Assembly (NCBI RefSeq): GCF_030867145.1
Contig: NC_134436.1
Span: 5,704,001-5,768,000 of the forward strand
Origin: Opisthocomus hoazin
Lineage: Eukaryota; Chordata; Aves; Opisthocomiformes; Opisthocomidae
Length of the DNA stretch: 64,000 nucleotides
Direction: 5' to 3'
A model generated the notes under the pieces. That model was not told the origin of the DNA. It worked only from the letters and a program-made list of their open reading frames with translations, and made no database searches. A program made the translations under genes and the position numbers. Positions within the stretch are counted from its first letter, which is position 1, and the number at the start of each line of letters is the position of its first letter. Below, piece by piece: positions 1-13,035 of the stretch.

Positions 1-1317
1 TCCCGCGCTGCTCCTTACGCTCAGTCAGATCAAAGGCGGCTGCTCCATCAGCTGATGCACCAGCCATGCGCTCGGGGGGCTCTGCTGGCCCCCCCAGCCT
101 CGGACAGGACACGCTGGCCAAGAAACGAAAAGCCAGGCTGGTGCTCCCCGCTACGGGCAATGGGAGCTGGTGACCTCGTAAACCCTTGCCCCTGTCTCCG
201 TGCCTCGCATGGCTGCGGCTATACAGGAGCCCCAGGACCTTTTAGAAAGTCAGCTGGGGGTGGTGGGATGTCCCCAGGGAGGCAGGGGTTGGGTGAGGAC
301 GAGCAGCATCTGGCAGATGTATAGGGACCAGCCCAGCACGGGATGGCTGGGAGCACTGGGGTGACGCCGGACGCAGTTTGGGGGTGTAACAGTCAAAACA
401 AGCGGTGTCTGTATTTTAGAGAGCTTTGGGTCTCCCAGGAGCAGCAGGGCCAGGCTTCGAGTCGATGCACCAGCAGTGGTGCGGGCAGGAAACAGCACAG
501 CACTCGGCTGCTCCACAGTGCCCGGCCCTATTAGTCTCTTGCTTTTAATCAACAGCAAATGAGTCTCTGGAGGCCTATTCTCCCACTGCAGGGTACCAGA
601 AACTTTCACTGAAGTCAGTAGAAGTTACTTGTACCCTTAGGCAGAAGACCTGGGAAGTAGCTCGGGAGCCATGATTTATGCTGCGTGTCACAGACTCGAC
701 CGACGCTAGCGTCTGCCTCTTGGTATAATTCAAAACTAAATGTACATTTATATAAAAATACACTAAAACCATCACATTTTATTAGGGGAGGGCGTGCGAT
801 AAATTTTTACATTGAAGCTTCTAGCAGCCAAAAATGAAAAGCATCTTCAGGAAAATCACTGCCATGGAGATAGGCTTTCATCCTGCGTATCAGGTGGCTC
901 GTTTGTACTTTTAAGGAATCTCATCAGAGCGTTAAATGATCTGTAAAGGGTAAAACATCATTTTTTTCGGTGGCTCTGGTGCTGGCCAAGCATCGAGCTG
1001 CCACGGAGCAGAGGGTGGTGGACACGCGGTCCCAGCCACACACTGAGCCCTCTGAGGCTCTGTCTGCCCCGCAGTCCCGTTATTCATGCTGGCAAACATC
1101 CTCCTAAAAACCCCTATAAAACTGATTTTCTGTTTGTTAATCAAAATTATTGTCTACAAAAATATGCGCACACCTCCTGCTGAATTTATCCCAAAGCTTT
1201 AGCCGTGTATTTATATCCCCGTGCCTGCGGACGAGCCAGGTGCCGCCTGCGAGCCTCCTCCGTCCGCCTTGCCCGCGGCTCCGCATCGGCGCGTAAGCGG
1301 TCCCGGGTGCCGAGCAC

Positions 1318-1336
1318 CACGTGCCGACTCCACGTG
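1318..1336. promoter_or_regulatory. Pair of CACGTG E-boxes
   Basis: Perfect CACGTG at 1318-1323 and 1331-1336, 13 bp start to start, inside a moderately CpG-rich patch. A paired E-box could mark a regulatory element. No associated gene start is visible. Confidence 0.3.
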
Positions 1337-3274
1337 GGCAGCCTCCAGCCCTCCGGGCTGGGAAACCCGGCTCCTGGCTTCGCTCCTGCTCTCTCCCCCT
1401 GTCCTGCTGTCCTCGCTCCGTTTGCTTTCATCCGAGAGCTCGCGCCGCTCTCCCCTCGTGCAAGCGTCTGCTTGCCCATCTGCGAGGCTTTGCGCAGGGC
1501 TTCCCGGGCTCTGAGCAGCCCTTCTGCTCCAGCTCCTGCTCTCCCCTCCCAAACCCCACACCGTGACTTCGCAGGGCAGTTGTGTGCTGCAGATGAACGG
1601 TTTTTAAAGACAACCAGGCACGTAACATCAGAAATTCTCAAAGTGTTCCAAGGCCAGAAATAAAACCTACACCTGAAGTCACGGGACTATTTCAGTGCAG
1701 CATTTCAGGTTTAAAACTGCTTGAGAGTTGGCGGGGAGGGTTTAGGTGTTTGCAAGCTGCGAGGCTCACTGTGTGAAGGAAGAAATAAAATGGTTGGGAC
1801 GGCAAGAGTGACTCGGAAGACATTCGTCCCTTGAGCGGCGTTTCGAGGTCGTCCGACACCAGCGGGACGGAGCAGCTCAGCGTGGGCAGCAGCCCTGCGG
1901 AGGAGCGCGGGGACCTCCCGCAGCCAGGTGACGCACCGAGGGGACCCGTCTGCAGCAGGGATCAGCCCCCGTGCGAAGAGAAACCTTGCAATGAGCCCCA
2001 AAAGCTCCTGTTCATCCCAGTCCAGAGCGTGCGGTCTCTGCTTCTCCAGCAACCCAGGGCTGCCTGCAAGTCCCAGCCCCAGGACCTCTGTGATATCTCT
2101 GTTATTCTCCGCGTATGCGTTCCCAGCAGCGTGCGGTTAATTCCCGTTAAATCTTCCAATTCATTATTTTATAAGAAGCTTGGTTTTCACAAATGAGCAG
2201 CTTTTAAAAACGTCTGAGTGTACATAATCAGAGACTTCTGGAATTAGCCAAGGTTGGACGTGAAATAAATAAAGGTGTGGGGTTGCTTGGTTTGCGTGCA
2301 TACTGTATTTTTTAAAATGAGTAATTCACAGAAAATTATCCCCACCCCTGCACAAGAAGGACTTGAAAAATTTGTGAAGTGCTCCATATTTTTTACAAAG
2401 TGTTTCTAACCCTCTTTTTTTGTGAAGAATAGCTTGGCAGGGGAGAGGCTCACCTGTTCATAGATTAGCAGGCAAATTAAAGCGGACATACAGCCTTTTT
2501 TTTTTCCCCTCCCTACCTTTAACCCATGCTTTTAAAATACCAGGGAGTGGTAGTGCTGCAGTGGTGCTCCAGGACGGGAGATCTGGTGCCAGGCGTGAGG
2601 CTGGGGCTGGCCGAGGAGTAAACCTGGCTGTGCCCGACTCGCCTCCATCGCGTCGCTTGGGTCCCTGCCCTGCACCCGTAACGGGGAAAGGAGAAGCGTC
2701 GCTGCGTCATTAGCTGCGAAAGCGCTGACTGATGGAGCCTGGGGGCATGGACCAGGGGCAGGATCATTTTATACGTGGCCTGGATCCTATATTTTTCCGC
2801 TGGCTTTTGCTCCCAGGCCCTGTGACACTTGGGTGGGCCGCAAGCAGCTCGGCTTTGGCAGCCTTTGCCCTCAAATGTGCACCTGGGTTTTGCGCCGCGT
2901 GGTCACCGGCGCTGCCCACCGCAAAGCTCCATTAACGGGCACTCTAGCCTCTCATTAAAAAGGGGGAGGAGGCTGGAAAAAGGAACCTCAATTAAAAGGG
3001 GTGAAAGTTAAAACACCAAGAAAAGCTTTTAATTGAAGAGCAGCCCCGCAGGGAAATGCAAAGGCAAGTCGCTTGTTTGGCAGTTTTACAGATGGTGATA
3101 ATGCCACACTTTTTGGAGAAAGGAGAGGAACAAAAAAAGCTAGCTGGGGTGGTCAGGAGCTTTGAAGAAGTAGGACGTGCACAAAAGGAGTGAGAGGGAG
3201 GGGAGAAGGCGCTGCTGCGCGTTGGCTGCTGGCTCCCAGTCGCAGCTTTCCTCCCAGAAGTGGCCCTGGGAGGT

Positions 3275-3435
3275 GGCACCCCGGTCCCTCCAGCTGGCAC
3301 CCCTGTCCCTCCGGCCAGCATCCCGGTCCCTCCGGCCGGCACCCCGGTCCCTCCGGCCAGCACCCCGGTCCCTCCGGCCAGCACCCCGGTCCCTCCAGCT
3401 GGCACCCCGGTCCCTCCAGCCGGCACGCCGGTCCT
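3275..3435. repeat. 21-bp GC-rich minisatellite, about 7.6 copies
   Basis: The unit is (G/A)GCACCCCGGTCCCTCCRGC plus one to two bases, with a strict 21-bp period and few substitutions (G/A at the first base, CAGCT or CGGCC at the end). Because 21 is a multiple of three and no stop arises, several frames on both strands stay open as heptapeptide repeats. They should not be taken for genes. Confidence 0.93.
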
Positions 3436-6189
3436 GGGCTGCAGCGGTGCTCCTCAGAGTCACCCGGCTCAGCCAGCACGTAGAGAAGCCCCATTTGCCC
3501 CGCTGTAGCCCCAGGCTATGGAAAATTTTCCGCTATTTAACTTAAAATGTTCAGGAAAACCACAGCTTCCTATTAATGATATCACAGCTCTCGCGGGTGG
3601 CATCGGCGCAGCAGCCCCAGCCAGTTTGCCGTGCCCGCCTTGGCAGCAGGGACCCGAGGGAGTGGGACCACTGCTCCAGCCCTACAGCTCTGCTCCTCCC
3701 TATGTTCATTTGACTTACTTCTCCTCATCTTCCCACTCCTTCCTCGCTTTTACAATTTCAGCTGCTTTTCTTTGTTGCCCTCATTCCCCCATCCTGTCCC
3801 TGGGGGCTTGCCTCGAGCGAGAATCCCCCCTCTGCATCCTTAGGGAAACCACCCTCAAAGCTCCTTCCCTTTGCAAGCCAGGTGGGAACAGCTCAATTCA
3901 GTATTTCACCATCGCTGGATTTTGGCGAGCTCACATTTTCCCTTGTGAGGTTTCACCACTAACAATTCCCGGCGGGCTCTCGGCATTCGCTCTCTGAGGT
4001 CCCAGCTCGCTGATTACTGCTCCCAGGAGATGTTGCCCTTCGCAGGATGGGGTGGCAACATCTCTCGCCCGCAAACTCAGCGCTCGTGGTTTCAGGCTGT
4101 TCTCCCAGGAAGCAATCAACATTTTCTTTTCTTTTTTTAGGATACGGTCACCAGGGTTGAACTTTTCTTGTGATGAGCACACCGGCGCTACTCCATCCCT
4201 GTGCTCGTCCGCTTACGCACAGAGCACGAAGCCAGCATGGGCTCGCTGGTGGAAAGCACCTTCAGGAGCACAAGCTATGGCTCAACCCCAGCTTAATCGG
4301 TCCCGGGAGTATAAATACTCCCAGAAGAGGGAATTACGGCTGTGAAGGTCCTGTAGCTCTTGAGATTCACCTAGGTTTTATCTCAGCCCCGAATTAGTGG
4401 GAAGGGTCAGATGCCGCTGTCGCTAGAAAGACGCTTCTCTGAAGGGCACCTCGCGGCAAGGAGGTGGAAACCTCGGAGCTGCTGAAGCAGAGGGGTGCGC
4501 TCCCTTTGGCAGCGCCTGCGCCTGGGGCTCAGTTTTCGTTAAAATCCCAGTGAATCTGTTTGCAGGCAGGAACGGTAATGAAAATGGGACGCTTTACCAA
4601 TGTGATCCTGCACTGAGAACCACGAGATTGGTGGAGGATCATGACGAATAACACTGAAATCACAGAAATCTCAGGGCAGGCTGGGAGCCAAATTCAGTGC
4701 CGGATTTGTGGCAAGTCAATTTTTAAGCCACCTTTTCCCTAAAAGCTTTTTCTAGCTTTCATGTTCATTAAATCAAAGGAGGAGACCTCCACATCTGACC
4801 AAAACGAACCAGTACGGCTCAGTTCTCAAATCCTGGCTGGCGCAGGCTTACAACGAGATGCTGAGGAATAACCTGCAGCTGCGGAGTTATTAGCAAAAAT
4901 TATTCAGTGAATAGTTTGGAACAAGGAATAAACTTGAGAAACTTCAGCATTTGTTGGCTGATCACAGGGAAAAAGAAGAGAGAGAACTCAGTGCCTGAAT
5001 TATTTGTGATGAATTAATTACACCGGCAAAGGATGATGGAAGGTGGGAACAGCAGTCAAAATTTTCTGCCTTTTTCCACCTACGCAGTTTTCTTAGATCC
5101 ACTCAAAATTAATGTGGTGTTCAATATCAGACCCTCTCAAGTGCCGGGTGACTCTGAGCCTAAACATTTTTTAATTTACTACTCTGTCCAGTAGTACTGC
5201 GCCTCATTTTTTGGATCTCTCCAAGATGTAAATCAGTGGGAAGTGAAGGGCTCTGATAATCCAAGGTCCTGCTTCTGCAGGGGAGGTGACAGCCCTCCCT
5301 AGATGACCTTAAACACTTCAAGATGGGACAGAGCTTTCGCCTTGTAGGACCAGCCTAGAAATAATGCCGTCATACGAAACCAGAAAGCAAAATGCAAAGG
5401 CCAGGAGGTGGTGGGAGAGGAAGATGAGGCACAAAGGCCATGAGCTCCTGGGGACATTTGGCATCGGGAGACATGAGGCCTGTCAGGGTCGAGCTTAGTG
5501 AACCAAACCTCCCCACAGCCCTGAGCGGGTTTGTCCGTGCTCAGCCCCTCGGGACTGCCACTTGGGGGGTGGGGGGTACCTGCAGGATTTACACAGCTCT
5601 AATTTTCCACCCCACTAAAAACTACAGGTCTCACGGGAAAGCGGCTTTCCCGTGGGACTTCCCACTGAATCTTGCATGTCCCGGGGGGCTGCAGAGCACC
5701 CAGCAAGCTCTGGTGTGTGTAGGCTAAGCTAAATCCAGAAGCACAGGGGTATTCCCCACGGGGGGAGCATTACCTGCTTTTGTGCACACAGCAGCTACCA
5801 TTCGAGCAGAGACGAAAACCCTGCCGGGATCAGCGCACCTTTAATTAATGGCAATTTTGCAGAAAACACTGTATGTCCAAAACGACCCTGTGAAGAATTG
5901 AGGCACGCTCTCTTGCTCTTGTTTTTTTAATCACATGCATCAGGATTTATTGAGACATCCAGGCTGCGTTTTCTGAGCTTTAGGAAGCCCTTTCTATTAC
6001 AAATCCATGGATTTTTATGTATTTGGTAATGGATTTCTGATGGAATTTTGAAATTGGAAAGAAGCCACTAGCAGGGACTCTTCAGGGCATCGCTCTTGGC
6101 ACCTGAAGAAGAAAAAAAAAATGGAGAGGGAAAAACTTAATGAAAAAATATATTTGTATAAACAATCAATGAAGATCGCATTTGTGTGT

Positions 6190-6480
6190 TAAACAACCAC
6201 CTTGAAATTGGTCTGTCTCAAAGGACTGAGCAATTGCAGCGTACCTTAGCATGAATGATTTATGACATTCATGAACTTGGCAACTGCATCAGTTTTCCTA
6301 AACCTGGCAGCAAACACCACCTGCATATTAAGTGAAGATTTATGATTTATAAAACTCACCTCATTATGCAGAGGAACATGAATTGTCTTATGTGTGCAGT
6401 CTATAACTCCCAGGACAGATGAAAAGGCAGCTATGACACACAATTTATGTGTTCTTGCTGCTGAAGTTAGTGAAGGAAAA
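6190..6480 (-). pseudogene. PIF/Harbinger transposase (HARBI1-like, DDE_Tnp_4) fragment
   Basis: The minus-strand frame ending at 6246 reads AAFSSVLGVIDCTHKTIHVP, then EVSFINHKSSLNMQVVFAA, then KTDAVAKFMNVINHS. This follows the Harbinger/HARBI1 pattern FPxVLGxIDCTHIxIxxP...YxNRKxxxSxNVQxVxxA...xxxxVAKxxGSxHDS. The Asp in IDCTH corresponds to the first catalytic Asp of the family. Weak similarity continues past the stop at 6246 toward 6190 (LQLLSPLRQ) after a likely small indel, and upstream to about 6480. The remaining catalytic motifs are missing. I infer an old, decayed insertion; terminal repeats were not identified. Confidence 0.65.
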
Positions 6481-8026
6481 ACAGGCGGAATAACTAGGTC
6501 TTTGAGTTGGGTATCTTCAAAGCTGTCCGCGTTTCTCTCCCTCCCCTCAAAATAATGCTGTGGCTAAAACTGTCTGCTCTCGTGGAGGGGAGAAAAAAAA
6601 AAAAAGCCTTGCAAAGATTAATGGTGGAGGTCATTTGCCATTTCAATCCATGTGCTAAATGATGCCTTCCCTTCAGAAAACACAGGGGTAGGAAGCATCT
6701 GAGATGCCTCCGTGGAACTCAAACGCTTGATGTTGAGTTCATTGCTTTTATTTTTCCCCACCCTGTCCTTTTCTGATCTTTCTCATCCAAGGACACAGGT
6801 TCCTGCCTTCAAGGAGTGAAGAGTTTTGGTCTCAAAGAGACCATAATGTGGCACGCAGTTAGGTGTGGAGCTCACGTTGCCAAGAAAGGACTGAAGAAGA
6901 AAGCACGTGAGCCCAGGGCACGGCTGGTTTCCCTCATTCTGGGTCAGGAGAGCATGAGAGGCAGGGCTGATAGACTGAAAAAACGAGTGATGTGGTTCAA
7001 GGAGAAAACACCCCAGATCAGAATCTACCCCGATCTACCACGTGAGTTTGAGTGAAACATGGTTTCTGTGTCTCATTTCCTCATTTGCTTAAAAAAAAGG
7101 TGTCCAGAGAGCAGATGCTGGTATGGTTTGATAGGCAGCGCTGCGGTGGGCTGCCGGAGGGCCCTGGAGCTCTCTGGTTACTGCTGAGAAGGGGTGGAAT
7201 TGTAGCCCAGGGCACCGAAAGACAGGGGCATCCCCTCCTTTGCTGCCCCGGCTCGGGCAGGGCTCCCCCAGACTGGACAGGGGTGTCTGTGCTGTCCCCA
7301 GGCTCCCAGACGTGTGCCCTTGGAGCGGTGGCTGCAGCAGGGCTGGGACCCACGGGGGGACAGCAGCGCAGGGACATCACTGCCAGGGGCCAAGGTGCAA
7401 CGCAGGCTTGTCCCACTGAGCTCAGGCTGCTCCCAGATCTGGCCGGTGGGCCACAGGCAGCACACAGGGTGCAAGGGGGGCATCAGGCTCCCTCTGTGCC
7501 TCCGGCTAGGCAGCAGGGCAGCCACGTCCCTGTGTGAGCAACCCAGCCAGGCAGCACCTTCCCCACGTCCTCGCTGGAGCCATCTCCTTTTGAAGGTAGG
7601 GATGTGACCCGAGAGCAGCGGTTTAGAGCACAGGCGTCTGAGCTGGCTGCTCAGCCCTGCAGCCTGTTGCTAATTACACCCAGGGGTTTTGTCTTCTCCT
7701 GCAGGAGAAAAACATGTGCGAAGACTTTGGGTTTGTAATTGGCTGCAGTGCTACTTAAACCAATTTAAGCCAGCACTATACTAGGCCTGGCTGTGTGTGC
7801 CTGCCTTGTGCTGCAGCTGTCTGTGCAGGGAACTGGCTTGGGGAAGTGAGCTGGGGAAAGGTGAAGGGGCAGAGAGCCCTGTGGTAGCCCGGGTCCCTGC
7901 ACGACCCCACAGCCCACCAGCCTCTGAGCACCCTCTGCCCCCAGGTGAGTGGGGGCTGTGGGAGCTCCAGACATGGAGGTCTCGGATGTGTCGGTGAGGT
8001 TTGGGAGGGCTCAGCAGGAGGTGAGT
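6481..8026. other. Intergenic, nothing recognised
   Basis: Between the Harbinger remnant and the CR1 3' end. It contains open frames without family resemblance and short A-rich runs (about 6592-6605). Confidence 0.5.
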
Positions 8027-8235
8027 ATGAGGAAGAACTTCTTCCCTCTGAGGGTGACGGAGCCCTGGAACAGGCTGCCCAGGGAGGTTGTGGAGTCTCC
8101 TTCTCTGGAGATATTCCAGACCTGCCTGGACAAGGTCCTGTGCAGCCTGCTCTGGGTGACCCTGCTTTGGCAGGAGGGTTGGACTGGATGACCCACAGAG
8201 GTCCCCTCCAGCCCTGACCATTCTGTGATTCTGTG
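8027..8235 (+). mobile_element. CR1 LINE 3' end
   Basis: Matches the last 200 bp or so of the other two CR1 copies, from [20 protein letters not shown] to the 3' end, followed by the terminal repeat ATTCTGTGATTCTGTG (to 8235). It is a very short 5'-truncated insertion between genes. Confidence 0.93.
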
Positions 8236-11200
8236 AGGGGCTGAGGCTGGAGGCAGCTGGGGTTTTTTCACCTGCTGCTGCTCCTTGGGGGGCACACAGT
8301 TCACTGTTTATTTTCTGCAATAAAAACCTGCATTGAAGCTCTTTAAAATATGTGTTGGTGCTACTGGAAAGGAGGGAGTCAGGCAGGTGAATCATTTTAT
8401 GTTTCCCCCCCTCATTGTCTTATTGCCAAGGTAGCAGAGAAGGAGTGTTTCTTCTGTCTTAGCCTAAATCAGGAATTTTTCTCCTCCAAATGTTACCCTT
8501 TTGTTTCATGCTTGTCTCATGAGGCTAATCTCAAAATGAAATAGTTGTAACTGTATGTGTTAAACAAACTGCAGGCTCTACCTGGGCTGGGTGTGCTGGC
8601 AGCAGCTGATCCAGCAGGAGCTTCCTGGCACGGCTCCTGCCAGGCAGGGAAGGGTCTTTCTCTCCTGGCTCTGCATTCAGACAGTCAGCACAAAGCGTGT
8701 TTGCACAGAGGAGCTGCACGAGGTTCCCGGCGTTGTAGCTTACAAAGGAAAGGACATGTATTTAGGAAATGACAAAGAAAGTAGCAAGGAGATATCAATG
8801 GAGTGACTTATTGTTTTCAGGAGAAAAAAAAAAAGCTGTATTCTCCCTTAACAGACAAAGGCACTGCCTTAGGACTTGCGCTGGCTGGGGAGCTGTGCGT
8901 CCTCTGGGCTGCACCGGGAACGGGAAGCGATGGTTGTTGGCTGGTGGGTACAAAACCAGAGAGCAGGTTAAACTAGCATGGGTAAAAGGACAGCGGGCAA
9001 CGGGCGCTGCGAGGAACCAGCTCGGAGGGAGTCGTGTGGTCACAGGGGGGTGTGAAGGGCTGGCTTGGACGGCTGGGGAGTGCCTACTGCCTGACTGACG
9101 CACTGGGCGCTCAGGCTCTTCTACACGCTCAGGATGGCCCGGAGGAGGGAGTACAGAGCGCGCTCACTTCCCATAGCTGTAAGGTTGGTGCTCTGCAAAG
9201 ACCAGGGAGGACAAAAATTGCTGAGGAGGAGAGGAGGCTAGCAGCAAGGGAGAGACTCATCCCAGCAGAATTATGCGGGTCACCAGGGAGTGGTCCTTTC
9301 AAAGCCCTTTAATGAGGGAGAAACTGGGAAAGCAGGAATGGGGAGACACTTTGGGTTCCCCACTGGGATGCTGGAGGGTACGTGGGAGAGAGAATGAGCC
9401 TATGTTGAGACACTGAGCGACAGCAGAGGACTTGTGTACTGGAAAATCCTGCCGTGAGCCAGGGAGGGAAGATGAATCCAGCCCTGTTTAGCCAATGCAC
9501 AGACAACGTGAACCCTTAACGCAGGGGTCTCCGGGGGCTTCCCCCGCCGGCAAGGTCGGGGGGCTAAGCCCCATCAGCCTTCCCACTGTGGCACGGCTTG
9601 GCTATGGGTGACCTTCAAAACAGCTTGTCCTCTCAGCAGGGCTGAGCCCAGCCTTCAGAGCTGCAGTGTTCTTCCTGAAAACCTTCTCTCTTTGTACCTC
9701 AGCTGCTTCAGATCAGGGTGGGGGGAAGAAAAAAAAAAAATCTGCAGAGTACAGCACTTGGAAGTTTTCATTTGTAATGCACTAATTGCCCTCATTATTA
9801 CGGTTCCTGGAGGCACCTCAGATCCTTATTACAGCAGCTGCAGTTGTGTAGGGGTGAGATGTGGTTTGCTGCTCCCTCTGGTCGCCTGCATCCTCGGCTG
9901 AGTGACAGGTCTCTGCCACACGCACTGTAGGAGGAAGGGCTGGTGGGCTGCTGGCAGACTCGCAGGCAGCCTCTGTAACTGCCTTGTTGCTGGTCTGTTG
10001 CTTCTGTGTTGCTTTCTGGATTCTTTTGTGATGCTCTACGGGCTGATGCTTGTTGCCAGCCCCACTGGAAGCCGTGGGTCGCCCAGCTGTGTGGTGAATG
10101 CCCACCCCAAACCCTCACGCCCCTGCTGTGATCCCCCTGAGATGATTACCCAGCCAAGCATCTGCCTGGCGGTTCATTAGCTCACTGGTGCATACGAACT
10201 GTTCAATACCCAAGCCAAACGCCTGCATCCCTTCCACCCTGGGCAAATGGACGGATACTCGTGCCCTGCTGCCCCCTTCTCATTGCTTCTGTGGGCTGTG
10301 GCCCACCCCTCCTCCAGCCAGCGCTTCATCACGCGTTTGGGGATAACCCTGAATTCAAACGTGACTTTCCCCTCCTGCGCACTGAGCGTGGGGGGACCTG
10401 GTTTGTGATTCACCCTGACTCAGGGTGCTGGCTGATGCCACGCTGCGTTTGATCCGTCGCTGCTTTTTCTGTTAGACTCCATTTCGGTGAGCAGGAAAGC
10501 GACTCGCGTGCAGCTGTTTCGGCAGCTGCCACAAGGAGCCCTTTTCACACCGGGTCACCTAAAGCCATGCCGTCATCTCTCAGGGTAACTCCAATGCACC
10601 TAGGAGCCAGGGAGCGGGAGCTGCCCTCAGATCCCTGCGGTGGGAAATAATGAAGGTGGAGAAGCTAAACCAGAGCTTCCCGCGGGCCTTGTCACGCTGC
10701 CGGCAGCCCCGGCCTGCCTCGGCACTGGCAGATGCCTCTGACGTGCTTCTTCCATTGAAAACTCCGTGTAACCTCCTTGAATTCTCATAATTTACAGTGA
10801 CATCCTTCCGAGACAGATGTCTACGGAGCTGACAAACGTAGCCGAGGTGGCTTGAGGCTTTGCAGGAGAGGAATTACAGCGCTGCTCTGCTCCTACTGGA
10901 GCTGAGCAAATGCTCCGCGGCTGATCTCTGTGGGAGCGTGGACGGGACAGCCACGCGGAGCCCTGCGTTTGCAGCTGCCAAAGGGCTGCCCTGCTGCGAG
11001 AGCAGCCTCTGCAGTGCTTCAAAGCAGCCTCCTGTCTGGCAACAATTAACAGGAAAGGCATTAATTGGGTCCCCACAGGGCAGCTCCTTTGCACTGTGTC
11101 TGTGTTGCAGGCAGCTGGTGCTCACTGCTGATTGTCCGAAAGGAATCACAGAGCCTTCCCTCGCAGTCCCCTCCCTGCCAGCGCCTCACAGTTTTTCCCC

Positions 11201-11949
11201 TTTCCCTAGCAAGGCTCAAGGGCAGTGAAGTGCAGGCTCAGGGGCCGATCCAGCCTGATGCAAGAGCACCCTCCTGGCCACCCGAAGCCAGCAAGCTAGA
11301 AGCTCTGGATCTCTTGCCGGGGGTGCTCAGTATGTCCGCCCACTGCCTGAGAACCAAGGGGTATGGCTGTGCGTTTGCCAGTGCTATGGGCTGTGTAGCA
11401 CGATTCAGGGAGTACAGGCAGATCCCTTCCGAGGGATCAATGCATGTGGGAGGAGGAGGGAGAGCAGCAAGTGCAAAGGACACTGCAAGTGGTGCAGCTA
11501 TGGGCAACCTGAAGCCCAAAGGTGTGGCTCTTAGCAGAAGGTGAGCATCTTGCACTTCAGGTGTGGAGACTGAAGTCTGCTGGCTGTTCACTGGTGGGTG
11601 TTCTGAGGGCCCTCACTGCCTGGAGCTTGCTGTGCCTGGAAGGCAGACGCACGGGCAGTGACACTGCAGCCAGCCAGACCCCAGGGCGCTGAGCCCAAGG
11701 CTGCCGCAGGCCTCATCTGTCTTCTCCCGAGCAGCTGGAGCGGGGATTTTTGAGACCTTCAGAGCAGGAGGATTTCCTCTTTCTCTTGCTTTTACCACCT
11801 CTGCAGACTGCTGACACAGGTTCGCCCGTTGCACGGTCGGTGGCAGGCTGCGGGACAGGGCAGCCTGCCTGCCTCGGAGGTGGAAGGAGAGCGGGGAGAA
11901 GCGGTGCGGTCACAGCTCCGGGAGGGCCGCTGCCAAGTGCCTTCGCGTT
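8236..11949. other. Intergenic upstream flank of HSPA9, nothing recognised
   Basis: No coding, repeat or RNA signal that I can support. Composition becomes gradually more GC-rich toward the CpG island. Confidence 0.5.
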
Positions 11950-12598
11950 CGAACGGCCGCCTCGCCAGTACCGGGAGGCTGCCAGCGATGTGAATTGAGC
12001 TGCCACTCCCCCCGGCGCCGCGTTCAGGGGAGCAGCCCGACAGCAGCGCTAGCGCGGCCGGCTGCTGCCCCTCTCCGGTGCTCGGAGGGGTGACACCGCT
12101 GCCCACCCTCTCACCGCGCCGCGTTACCGCTGCCCGTCCCGGGGCTCCGCATTTACACAAGCAGCGGTGCCGAGGGACGGAGCCGGCCTTCTTCAGCCGC
12201 GGAGCCGCCGTCTGCCCGGGAGGCTACCGCGGGCGTGCCCTCACCCCGGCGCGGTGGCATCGCCCGGTGCTCGCTGGGCCCCACCGAGGGCTCCTGAACC
12301 CGCTGGGGCAGCGGCGAGCAGAGCCCGGCCCCGCGGCAGCCTCCCGCCGCGCAGGGAGCCCGCGGGGCCGGTGGAGCACCCGCGCCCTGGGGGAAGGGGC
12401 CTAAAACCGCCCGGAGCGCGGAGGCGGCCAGGCGGAGGCAGCCGCGGCTCTGGCTGCGCCGCCAGCACCCCCGAGAGCTGTGCGCAGGCTCGGGGCCGGG
12501 GGTTGGGCCCCGGCGGCAGGGGAAGGCCTCCGGGCGGGCCCGCTAGGCCCCGGGGTTCGCCTCAGCGCCGGTGAGGGCCAGGGCATGCGGCGCGCTAC

Positions 12599-12711
12599 CG
12601 CGCATGCGCGCACGCCTCGGCGCGGCGCCGCCTGCGCAGCCGCAGTAGGGCGCCCCCGCGCGGCCTCTCCCCGCGCACGCGCCGGGCTGTGGCGCCAGCC
12701 GCGCATGCGCG
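12599..12711. promoter_or_regulatory. Pair of NRF1-type palindromes
   Basis: The 12-bp palindrome CGCGCATGCGCG occurs twice, at 12599-12610 and 12700-12711, exactly 101 bp apart. GCGCATGCGC is the core of the NRF1 consensus. NRF1 drives nuclear genes for mitochondrial proteins, which fits the HSPA9 product. Occupancy is inferred, not shown. Confidence 0.6.
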
Positions 12712-13035
12712 CCGCCCGCCCTGACGCAAGGCCGCTGCAATCGCCCTGCGCTTTATCCTGTCCGACCTTGAGTGCGCTGCGGCCCGCAGGACCTGGGCTG
12801 TCCGTGGCCGTGCCGGTGTGCGGCGGGTCACTTCGGCGCCGAGTCATCGCCGCAGTCCGCGCCGGCCGAGGAAGCGGGCTCCCTCACGGCCTCGAGAAGG
12901 CAGCGCGCAGCCGCATCCCGCGCGTTGTTGTCCCAGCGGAGCGCCGAAAACGAGCGGAAAGATCAGGCGATCGCCGGGACAGCCCGCACCGGGGGGTCCT
13001 GCGGCGCGATTGCCCCCCCGCCCCCCGCCCCGGCC

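Larger units (their letters stand above)
1..6189. other. Intergenic region left of the Harbinger fragment
   Basis: No gene, exon or RNA gene could be supported apart from the minisatellite at 3275-3435. A moderately CpG-rich patch at about 1,210-1,560 carries two CACGTG E-boxes (1318-1323 and 1331-1336). By human synteny the next gene to the left should be CTNNA1, but none of its coding exons is recognisable here. Confidence 0.6.

Noticed and set aside
776-783. AATAAA on the minus strand as the 3' end of a left-hand gene
   Set aside because: No coding exon is recognisable on the minus strand to its right, and the expected neighbour by synteny (CTNNA1) should present its 5' end here, not its 3' end.
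3140-3545. Repetitive heptapeptide proteins on both strands
   Set aside because: These are translations of the 21-bp minisatellite; all frames are open because the period is divisible by three.
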